The notes below the pieces were generated by a model. It made no database searches and was not told the origin of the DNA. It saw only the letters and a program-made list of their open reading frames with translations. Below are positions 48,475 to 60,400 of a DNA stretch of 64,000 nucleotides, piece by piece. Position 1 is the stretch's first letter. Each line of letters opens with the position of its first letter. The stretch comes from Charina bottae (taxonomy: Eukaryota; Chordata; Lepidosauria; Squamata; Charinaidae): contig JALMGJ010000008.1 in the NCBI GenBank assembly GCA_023362775.1, positions 40,029,501 through 40,093,500 on the forward strand, read 5' to 3'. The position numbers were made by a program, and so were the translations under genes.

Positions 48475-51400
48475 GGTGTCATATAAAGTAACACAATAGT
48501 ATAAAACGAACATCTAAGAAATCACCAAAAGCAGCATAATAAAATGCAGAAGCAGGTAAAAAGTTAATGATTAACATTTGAGGCAAAATCAACCTGATAA
48601 AGTATTATAAAAAATAAGCAATTAAACTAGTCAAACAATAAAATGAAAGATAACCAACAAACACAGTAGAGACGTTAAAGGGTCTAAAGATTTTTTTCTA
48701 TTAAAAAACAATAAAACAGGTGATAAAAAGAGATAATCAATAAGCATAATAATACATAAAATTATTAGATTAAATATTTGACTAGGGTATATTATACTCC
48801 TGAGAACCTTTTCCTTATTATCTTTACTAATAAAATTTCTAAAGGATGCTGCATAGCATAAAAATCTTTTGGATATGCATATCCTTTAACACATCTTATT
48901 ACATGTGTTGATTTTTCCATAGAAATACCATAATTTAACCATATGTCAAGTGATAGGGAAGGGTCTGATTTCTAGCACTGGGCTATTGTCAATCTGGCTG
49001 CTATCAACAGGGTAATTAACAGTGTTTACACAACACTGCTTAATCCTGACCTGCTGGGCCCTGACACAATCATTTATATCTCACAAAAGCAGTATGTGGT
49101 ACAGAAAATAATAACAAAGTATAGTAGTAGCATGTAGATAGATTGGGTCATAATATGTGGAAGGAGCAGACAACCTCTGGCTCTTATTGAAATATAAAAA
49201 GGTAAAGGTTCCCCCCGCACATTTGTGCAGTTGTGTCTGACTCTACGGGCCGGTGCTCATCTCCGTTTGTTAGCTGAAGAGCCAGCGTTGTCCGAAGACA
49301 CTTCCACGGTCATGTGGCCGGCATGATGCACGGCAGAACGCTGTTACAATCCCACCGAAGTGGTACCTATTTATCTACTTGCAGTTGCATGCTTTTGAAT
49401 TGCTAGGTTGGCAAGAGCTGGGGCACGTGCGGGAGCTCACTCCGTCATGCGGGGCTAGGGATTTGAACCTCCAAACTTGCTATCTTCCGATCGACAACCC
49501 TGGCGTCTTACCCGCCAAGTCACCATGCCCCTTTATCGAACTATAATTCCCAGCAATCTATTCTTCTCACTTGACTGTGCTGACTAAGAGTTGTAGTTCA
49601 ACAATGGGCTACAAAAATGGTTACACATTCCTGGCTTAGAAAAATAGTATGCACCATTATGACAACTCAGATAGTGCAAGGGGGATAAAGTCTGCCTTAA
49701 TGCAACAGACTCAGCAGCATAAATGGCTCTTCTAACTCCATGATCCTGCATTGTCCTCCTCATGGCAAGGAGGTGATAAGGTTCTAGGAGAGGACTAGAA
49801 CTGTTTGGAAAACACTTCCCTGGGCACCCAAGAGATGCAACATTTGCTTTGCTCTTAGAAGGGAAGTGAGGTCTGTGTTGCTTCATGGAGCAGCTTCAAA
49901 GGGATGCTTCACTCAAAGCATCGTGAAAGTGGTGAACTCCTTCAACGTTTTCACAGCCCTACTAAAACTAAGCATCAAGTGGACCATTAAAGAAGGGAGA
50001 TTCAATTATGGAGGGCTAACAATGGAAAAGACCTTTTTCCTAGTCATCCGCCATGTTTGAAGATTAGAAGGCCTGGACAAGAGCTTTTCATCGTGATCTT
50101 AACTCAGGGACATTCCAGGGCCCAACATCCTTTGAATCCAAAAAATATAAAACTAGAAGATAAATTGGGAGTTAGCAAATTGGAACCCCTTCCACTAGAT
50201 TAGATTTTAAGTGAGGTTCCAGTAAAACTAAGGGTAGAAGGTGGTTCACTTTTTTTTTGGCTGAGGGCTGTATTTCCTCAAGAGTCTGTTGGGGGTCATA
50301 TGGTCTATGAGATTATAACCAAAGAGAGTAGGACCTCCATTCATTCTCATTCATTCTCTCTCTCTCTCTCTCCTCTCTCTTTCTTCTTCTTCTTCTTCTT
50401 CTTCTTCTTCTTCTTCTTCTTCTTCTTCTTCTTCTTCTTCTTCTTCTTCTTCTTCTTCTTCCTCCTCCTCCTCCTCCTCCTCCTCCTCCTCCTCCTCCTC
50501 CTCCTCCTCCTCCTCCTCCTCCTCCTCCTCCTCCTCTTCCTCTTTTGGTCACCCTCTCCCCACTGCACCACAAAACAGAAGATACAAGGAAAGGGCCCAT
50601 GGTTCTTTATAGAGAATGGAACAAGTCTCTTTCACAAAGGTTATGGAATTTGTTCTTGGGCTGGCAGGACCATCAGTTATAACCATCAGTTATATGCATC
50701 TGCTTTATAAATTCCTTGAAAGTTGATTCTGGGGATTTTTCAACAGCCACTCCTGGGTGGAAAAGTTGCCACCGCTGTTGGTATTTCACTGGAGTGCACA
50801 CCGCATCAGGGCTTTAATAGAAAAATGGAAAGTGTTCCAGTAACTGCGATTAGGTCCAAAACATACCCAATAAACCCCCAGAAATGCAGTGCAGCTCCAC
50901 AGCAGATGAAACATGTGTTCTCTAAAGTCTGGGAAAAAAGCCATCGGTGCACATATGAGAGAAGCTTGATTTTAATTTATTTAAGATATTTTTATCTATT
51001 TAGACAAACACATGCTAGATGGCTAAAAACAAATGTGGCATAACATACCATCATGAAGCATCTAAGAAAAACAATGTCATCTTTTAAAAGTGTCCTGCAG
51101 TAGAAGTGTGGTGGTGGAGGATAGCTTTGCTCTTTAAAGAGATGGTCAAAATTCCCTTGGATATTCTCTGAGTTTAAACATGACTAAAATAGTTCTTTGG
51201 ATCTCAGCCAAAGCCTTCAAAAGCAGCACTTTAAAAAACCCCAGAAAGAAATAATTCTTTTTTATGCAGCGGGGGGAGAGACTTAATGAAAAAACGTTTA
51301 TGCATTAACTATTGGAGAACAAACAGATCATGCACGAAAAGAGACAGATGGTGTATAACCAGTTGGCAAGCTCTAGAAATAAACACTTATGCTGGCTGCT

Positions 51401-54400
51401 TACAGGGATCAGTTCTTCTTGGTTTCTGCTAAACAATATTTGCAGAATCTGAAAACAGAAAATAAGTTGAACATTTGCTACCATATCTGGGCTGCCAAAA
51501 TCCAGAGTAAATGGCAAGAAAAAGTTACTGAAAAGTCTCTTTGCTGCCATCTAGTGACCATCTGGGTTGTTGCAAGCTGGATCTGGTAGCACTAGTATTT
51601 GCAAGACATTTTAACAAAGAGGATTGAGAGTTGGAGTCAGATTTTTAAAAGCTAGGAACATGGAACAACTACTACTACTATTATAATTATTAATACCAAC
51701 ATTATTGCTGTGGTAGGACCCACTCCATAAATTAAGATAAATAAATCTGTGAACCAGAACATCATTTACACATATATTTGATATTTTAATGAAAATAATT
51801 AATATAACTCCCTAATGTATTTAATATATTTCTCCTTCAATCATATTTAGAAGTACCATTTGGGGGCGAGTGGGCTTTTGAACTTCACTTATCATAGAAT
51901 CATAGAATTGTAGAGTTAAGAGGGACCACAAGGATCTAATCTGACCACCTGCAATGTGCAGGAAAGCCAATTAAACAATATATGAGAAGTGGCTGTCTAG
52001 CTTCTTAAACACCTCCAAAGGAGGAGAACTCCTAACTTCCACAGATAGACCATTTCGTTGTTGTTCAAACCTTACCATCAGGATGTTTTTCTTTCTATTT
52101 AAATGAAATCTAAGTAGCTGCAACGGATATCCTAGTTTTTGTGGCTGTGGAATATTTATTTATTTATTCATCACATTTATATCACTGCCCATCTCCCCCA
52201 CAAGGAGGGACCCTGGGCGGTTATATAATTCTTGGCCATCTTCTCTGTAGCTTCTCTATCATGTCTCTCCTCAGTCTTCTTTCTTCAGACTGAACATCCC
52301 AACTTCCTTCAACCTGCCCTCATTTCTCTACTTCCAGCCCCAGCAGTAACCTCTGCTGAATCTAATCAAAGGTCTGTCAAGTTTAATCTCCATCCAGGTG
52401 CTTCCAGGAATCTCTTAAGGGTGGTGGTGAAAGCAACAGCTTTCATCTGTTTGCTCTATAGCCAAGATACATCGTCCCTGATCATGGTGGATCCATGTAG
52501 TCATCCTAGATAAGAATATAAGAAGAGCCTGGCTGGATCAACTCAAAAGTCCATCTGATCCAGCCTCTGGTTTCCCAGAGTAACCAACCATATGGAAATG
52601 TTGCCAGGAAGAATGAATCGCTCCCCAACAATTGCACTCAGAGGGACCCTGCCTCTAATCCTGGAGCCAATATATCCAAGATTACTAGCCATCAATAGCC
52701 TCTTCCATCATGAATTTATCTCTTCAATGTTTTAAAGCTATCCAGACAAGTGGGCTTTACCACTTCCTATACCTTGATAAAGAAGGACTTGATTTTCTCT
52801 CTCCTGGATGAGCCCAAGTTCAAAGGGGAAAAAAGTACTGCTTTTCTACTTTCTTCTCACCATTTATAACATTAGAAAGGGGGATCTTTTTTAATGATAG
52901 GAAGTGGGGAACAATAATAAATAAATGAAGCTTGTCATGTGTTCTTCCCCTTCACAACCATCCTGTCAATCATTTCAAGGCAGGGTTTCTCAACCAGGGT
53001 TCCATGGCACCCTAGGGTTCCACGAGAGGTCACCAGGGGTTCCCTGGGAGATCACGATTTATTTTAAAAAATCATTTCAAATTCGGGCCACTTCACATTC
53101 AAGAGGAAAGTTTCTTTATTTTTAGTTTAAGAACACTGTTCATGCATATAGACAGGCCTACCCTGGCCTATATCTGAGCCTGAACGTGCAGGGGTTCCCC
53201 CAGGCCTGAAAAATATTTCAAGGGTTCCTCCAGGGTCAAAAGGTCGAGAAAGGCTGCTTTAAGGTCTGAAGCAATGTAACCTTTTTTAAAGGAAATCTGC
53301 ACTAGAACCTAATTCTTTAAAACTCTCCTGCATCTTTCCTGCTCTGTGATAACCTTTTTGAGAGGCTATCAATTGCATTAAACGTGGATATATCATTATT
53401 CCAGAGTGAGTCATTGCAGAGGTGGGGTACGTTTAAGCATGCACTCACTTGGGCATTTCCACTACAAATTGCACTGTTCTGTGCTATCTTTCTTTCAGAA
53501 AAATCTACTGGAGTTTTCTTATATGAATTCCATGTTATGTTTCATTAGGTCCTACATGTTTTATAAAAGAAAAAAAAACCTGCAAGTAAAAAACTAGCAT
53601 CGCAAGAACTGGATGAGAACACTTTCCCTTGAAGCTTTTTACTTGCAAGGGGATTGTTTTAAATAGGCCCTTCCCTTCCCTTCCCTGCAAACTGATCTGG
53701 GGCATTTCATTCTATTACTGCATGTTGTTCTGCTAACTAGGAAGATCAAGCAGGATTTACACTCTTAAACTTCATAATAACTATCCGGGATATTTAATCT
53801 TTCAACAGTTGATTCCTGTACTGCTCTTCATCAGTGCTTTTTGGTATCTCCCAAATATATATTTGCCCCCCCCAAAAAATGTATATATAAGACTATGATT
53901 TCATTACATTGCAGTCTCTGTATGCTGGAATCTCTGCATAATACCCACACGTAGGAATTAATTTTCTTCCACTAACATAAATGGGTATTGAAGTCTCTGC
54001 CTGAAATAGTTGGCAAATTGCAACAATTGTCTCTAACAGGAAGTTTTTCCATATAAAGCCAAATGTTATCATCCAGTATGTTTCATTAGTATTTATTTAT
54101 TTGATTTGTTAAGGACACCCAACTCCTGGTGGTCTAGTTTCAAGACAGAGGAAGAAATATTTTGTCCACCTTTCCCAATTTAGCCAACTATAAATACTCA
54201 GGGCTGCCCTCCTTACATGTTCAGGGACATGGCGTTTTCTTTGTCTTTAGTTTTGTTATTTTATGATGTTCAATAAACAGATCATACACATACATATATA
54301 CATACATGCACAAAATGAAACAAATAAATGCAAAATAACCCCTGAGCCAAAAATCACAAAAATCAATTTTACAGTTAAAAGAAATTAGCGAAGCTACTTT

Positions 54401-57400
54401 ACATCTTTGTATCTTTCTGTATCTGATCCACTGGGCTACTTTACAGAACTTGACCACCTTTATATATGTCTCTGGGTCTGGACTGTAAGCAAAAATGCCT
54501 TGTGACACATCTTGATAACATTGGGAAGACTTCAGAAGCAGAGCAAGGTGAGAGTGCCAAATATCATTATAAAATAAACAGCTTAGGAGGACCTGTTTCG
54601 TTGGTTCAATCTCTAGAGAGCTACAGGGACAAACTCTCTTACAATGTTTTCACAAACATTTCACCTTGCCAACATGAAGGTCTTCTATAATTGGGAACTG
54701 ATATTGACTCCATAACCTGTGAGCTTCAGAGAACAATTGATTCTACTCAAATTATACTAACTTGATGTCGCCCCGGAAGGTTGATATCTTGATGTAGCCC
54801 CGGAAACTTTACTAAGACCGCCTTGGACTTCATATTTTATATTTTTTATATTTATGTGAAGAAATAGGATAACCAAACAAACTTGGAACCCATGCCACAT
54901 CCAATTGCTATCCCTTATTCTTCACTTAATATTAGCTCTGGCACTCTCTGACCCTAGCGCCAAAAGCGCCCCAGGAGGAATGCATACCATCAGAGCCTTG
55001 TCTCCAAAAAGGGGCTCTAAGAAGATTGATCAGAGCCTATCCCTAAGGGAAGACAAACACAAGGAATTACGTTCGATTGTAGCCAGTGTTTAAAAGACTG
55101 TGATCCAGAGATCCTTGCCTCCCCTTTCCAAAGTCCAACCTTGAGTTGTAAAATCCCATTGGAACTCCCCCCGTGATAAAAATACACAATTTTCTAGCTC
55201 TACCACTTAATTGATCGTTTCGATGAAAGTTAAGGATGAAATATGTCTATACTCTCAAAGCTAATTTAAAAAAATGTAATATCAGCATTGAGAACTGGGA
55301 AGCCCTAACTCATGAGCGTTTCAATTGGAGGTCATCCTTTATTAATGGCGCTATGGACTTTGAAGAAGCACGAGTACAGGGCGAAAAGGAGAAAAGAGCT
55401 AAAAGGAAGGCACGTCAGGCAAACCCTCATCATGACCGTCTCCCACCCGGAAACCTATGCCCTCATTGTGGGAGGTTGTGCGGATCCAGAATTGGTCTTT
55501 ACAGCCACTTACGGATCCACCGTTAAAATTTTACCTTTGGAAGACAATCTTACTCGGCTATGAGTGATCGCCAATGAATGAATGATGTCTATTAAGCTAT
55601 ATTGTATTTATTTCTGACAAGTAATTAGTGGGTCTTCATTTCCTAGGTTAAGGTTACCCAGACTGCAGAAGGGCAAACACAGCCTCAGTTGATTAAAACA
55701 TTGCAGAAAGGAGATTACTTTGGAGAAAAGGCCTTGATCAGGTTTGTTTAAAATTATTTCTCATTTGGAAACATTCACATTCACTTCCACTGTTATTTAA
55801 AAACTTGAGTAGCTCAAAAATGGAACAGGGACTGAGAATACAATATATGGACATGATTCTTTAAGAAATTAACTGAAGTGCTACAATTCATAGATGACTG
55901 AAAGAGTGGGCATTCATGCTACCATTTTTTTTTTCTATAGGCTCTTCCATCCAAATTGTCTATCTTGGTTAATGTAGGCTGAATTTTCTGCTTCTGGTAG
56001 ATGCAGTTGGATTTTTCAAGTAGATGCTCTGGTGTATGAGGGCAAGCCAGTTCTGGAAAAATTGACCAAGCATAGTCTAGTATGCATTAATGCAGCAGTG
56101 AAATGAGATTCAGTGAGATTTTTTGTTGGTTTAGAGCAGTGTTTCTCAGCCTCAGCAACTTTAAGATGTGTGGACTTGAACTCCCAGAATTCCCTAGCCA
56201 GCATGAGGAGTTGAAGTCCACATATCTTAAAGTTGCCAGGTTTGAGAAACACTGGTTTAGAGGAAGAGTCAACAATGAAGTGGAACAAAAGAAGCATCAT
56301 AAGCGTGTGTTAAAATTATCCATATCAGGAACATTTAGCAGCACAGAAGTGGAAAGCCTGCAGAGATGATGAAATGGTTGTTAGCTGTCGACACTCCTTT
56401 GAACAGAGCAAAAAGCAGGGATAATGATAATGGGAGGATTTAAACCTTGAAGTGGCATTTGGGCATCTAGCTGTTTGTAATTAATCAAACAATGTGATCC
56501 TGTCTATGTGTACTCAAAAGTAAGTTATATGCTCAGGGAAACAGACTGCTAACAAGTGTATACAGGATTGTGGCCTAAATCTAAGTTGCCACCTGATCTG
56601 TAACTTACTCTTCTTAGCTATGTAAAATCAACTGTCTTTGATGTGTTTCTGTTTATAGTGACGATGTTAGGTCTGCTAATATAATTGCAGATGAAAATGA
56701 TGTGGAATGCCTTGTTATTGATAGAGAGTAAGTATGACCTTCCTATATTGCTCTTCTTTCCAGCAGCTCTTCATTTTCACTGATACATTACAGCAAGAAT
56801 ACAGTTTTTCTGCATTCTCTTCACTTCTTTTTATTTTATTTATGTTTCGACCTCTATCACCGCACCATCTCCCCCAAGGGGACTCTGGGCGGTTTACAAA
56901 CATTTTCCCTGTCCAAATTTGGGGGAGGCGGGAATTAAGGGGGAGGGTAGCAAAACAGAGAGCTTAAACACAGAAGAGTGAAATGACCCTTGAAGAGAAG
57001 GAAAAAGCAGAGGATCAGGAACCACACTCTACTCTGCGTTGCAACATGATGTTGCAAGGTCCTGCAGTTGTTTGCGTTTACAACAGTTTCTATTTTGTCC
57101 TGAAGCTGCAAAAAGCATGTGGTGTGCATTGTGGAATTTTGTTGCCAAGGTACAAGTGTGTTAGGAAGGGGGAAAAACCTTATGTAATTAAGCTGATGAC
57201 GGATGATGATATCTCTTCTAACCCCATAAATATACTGTTGGGATACTTCATATGATTTTATAAAAAAAAGAACATCCAGCTCCCATTTGGATAAACAAAG
57301 TTTTTAATTACTGCTAAGTGGCATGCTCTGGCTGTTTAATTAGTGAATAAAGAAAATGTGGAAAACCTCCAAAGTAGTGAACATTTAAATATTTCAGGTA

Positions 57401-60400
57401 GAGCAAAAAAAGGAAAAGAGAGCCGGTTTGGTGTAGTGGTTAAGGCACCGGGCTAGAAACCGGGATACCGTAAGTTCTAGTCCCTCCTTGGGCATGAAAG
57501 CCAGCTGGGTGACTTTGGGCCAGTCACTCTCTCTCAGCCCTAGGAAGGAGGCAATGGCAAACCACTTCTGAAACCTTGCCAAGAAAACTGCAGGGACTTG
57601 TCCAGGTAGTCACCAGAAGTCAACACTGACTTGAAGGCACCAAAAAAAGGAAAAACACCTTAGTTATTTTGGGAAAGATTTGATACAATAGGGACTGAAT
57701 GGTTACTGTTTACTGCATCTCTGTTTACTTAGATTGTTGGCTTTATCTTCTCTAACTTTCATATTTTAATTGACTTTTTAAATATATAGTGACTCCTGCA
57801 TACAGTGAGACTATGGACAGTAGTTAGTTGCTTTGTAAATTTTTAAAGGCAGAAGCTTGTTCCTTTAGATATATGGAATAGACTGACATAATAGGAAAGG
57901 TATAAATATGTAAGTTATACTCCAGTGAGCATCAAGCCATATTAACAGGATGGAAATGAAAAACAATGTGAATTCAAAATTGAATTGGATCTCTAGCATT
58001 GCTTCAATGCTAGGCAATATTTTAAAATATTACTCAAGCATTTCAGTAGACATTGCATCTGATATGAGTTGTATGGTATTTCTATACTTAATTGTATTGA
58101 TTTTACCAAGGCTACAGTTTCTGTTCTTTGATGTTTGTTAGCATTTATATGCTTTTAAGTTTAATGTTATTGTTGATTATATATTCTCCTGGGAATCTTA
58201 TACTTTAAGGACAACTGGAAAAAATATCTATAATAAATTTAATGTGGCCCATTTAGTCTTTCTCAAGGTTCTTTGATTTTCGCAGTCTAGGCAGAGAGCA
58301 AATGACGAGGAGTTTATCGGGTTCCTGGCAGGCTACATTATATGGTTGTTGATCTGAGTTCAGTTTTGTAGATCTCAAGTTGTTTGGGTCTATAATAGAG
58401 TGATAATTGCCTGCAATCTTATTCAACCTTTGAAAGGTGCAGTCAGGTTTTTCAGAGAATTAGTTTATTGCAGCGATGTGCAGTGAATGCTGTAGGTGAT
58501 TTTCTTTTCAATCACGGCATCGAAAAGGTCAGACTCTCTGGATATTTTTCTTTTTATTCATTGCACTATAGTAGCTGCTGCTGCTGCCGTTACAGTATGA
58601 CTGTTGTTATAATTGTGGCTGGGTTCACAAGTCATGCTAAGTTATAATACAGTTTGTTTGGCTTTGACTGACTATGTTGCATGAACAGCTGTTGGGTCTT
58701 AGTCAACTAACCTTAACCTCAACTTAACTAACTTAGTTAAGCTAACCATGTCTAGGTAATGCATTAACCCATCAATGTGTTTGTCTGCTGCTCAATAATT
58801 ACAATTCTCTTGATCAGCTTTCTCCTCGCTGGTTCTCCTCAGCCAGATACGTTAGACCACATTTTGCCTTATTGGCTGGGAATTCTGGATGTTGCAGTCC
58901 ACCACACTCGTAGAGTACCAGGTTGGGGAAGTCCTTAGGCAGTATGTTATAAAAAAGGGACAGGTTGGATACAAAAAGAAAACCCCAAAACGCAGCTAAC
59001 TAAAATGCAAATATAGGTATCACCCCATGTAGGGAGGGATGAGAAGGGCTTTCCAGATGTTGGTGGACTATGTTTACCAGCTCCATTCAGTAGTCACCAA
59101 GCTGGCTAGGACACTCAACATCTGAATGGCTACACATTTTACCATCCCTACTTCTGTATTTAACTGGAAAAAAACTACTACAGGTATACTATAAAACAGG
59201 CTTCATCAACCCCTGTCAACCACAGCCTGAATGCCCATTGGCTGGGTTGCCCATACTTTATGGGACTTAAAATCCCAATATTTATTTATTTATTTATTGC
59301 ATTTCCCACCACCCATCTTGAAAATGACTCTGGGCGGCTTACAAACAAATTAAAACAGTAAGAGTTAAATATCAATTAAAAAGATACATTATAAAAATAT
59401 GAATATACAAATATAATAAAAACTCTAAAATATAAAATATATCTAGGGAAGGCTGCTGCAATTTTTTTCCTAGCAAAAGGATATTTTTTGACTCACTTCT
59501 GTTGTGTTTGCAGAACTTTCAATCAAACAGTTGGAACATTTGAAGAACTTCAGGCATACCTTGTGGGTTATGTAGCTACTTTGGCTCGAGATGATGAAAA
59601 AAGGCATGCTCAGTAAGTCTTCCAACTGATTCATGAAACTGTAAGGAAGGTAACCTCACCAATGTTGTGTCAGGGTAGATAGAATTGGAACAGCAGGCTT
59701 ATAAAAATACACAGGAAATCATACCACCTCTGGTGTTGCTAGTTTGGTAAACATTTTGGTCAACAATTTGAAGCTTAAGAAAATTGAGTTTGCAAACATA
59801 CATGGAATTTTTGTTTTAGCTAACAGTTAAGAACAATAGAAAATACAAGACTCAGGAATTTTGCTTTAATGAATATAAGATGCTGCCCTTTGCTTCCAGC
59901 TGTTTTTTGCTAGAACTATTCAGCAATGACACATTCCAACCCAGCTGTGATTTCATATCTGGGCTGTGTTTCCATAGTGCATGTAAGTGACAATTACTTG
60001 GCAATTTTTCAAGCTTCCAACATATTTTCCGTAATTCAGAGTCCTCACCTCACCTTCTGCTTTTTACATACAGTAAATATATTCAGTTTGGATTCCCCAT
60101 ACAAGATGATAGGAAACTCTTAAGCATGGAGGTCTAAAATGTCTTCTGAGGTCTTGCATGCAATCTTAAGCCTAGTATCCTGTCAGTCATTTCCCCTAAG
60201 ACCAAACAGACTTACTTGAGACCAGTAATTTGTTTGCGCTGTCCCCCAGTGCAGAGCCACTGACACTTCTATAATCTAGTTTTAATTCTAGTAAGTGATC
60301 CACTATTTCTGTTTAAAGCTTCTATACTGTAGGTTACTTTATAAATGTGCTACTTTTATTTTTAGCAAGGACAGAGCGAATATATTTCCATTAAAAGCTA

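Larger units (their letters stand above)
47326..55646 (+). other. PRKG2 intron 7, stretches outside the listed repeats
   Basis: Nothing recognised in 47326-47887, 48475-49198, 49533-50353, 50547-51891 or 53257-55200, apart from a short L2-like relic at about 54085-54140. Confidence 0.5.
56728..59513 (+). other. PRKG2 intron 9, stretches outside the listed repeats
   Basis: Nothing recognised in 56906-57403 or 57655-58860. A half hAT MITE relic lies at about 58870-58935, and a hAT-like pair around ccagatgttggtggactatg at 59040-59150. Confidence 0.5.

Noticed and set aside
47765..48513. 200-244-codon frames rich in Ser/Leu/Phe or Lys/Glu/Arg
   Set aside because: Translation of a pure polypyrimidine repeat.
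50300..50710. Frames with poly-Phe/Leu or poly-Gly/Arg
   Set aside because: Artefact of the TTC/CCT arrays.
55236..55526. Host C2H2 zinc-finger gene
   Set aside because: A single terminal finger after a basic linker fits a LINE ORF2 end better than a KRAB/C2H2 gene, and there is no gene context.
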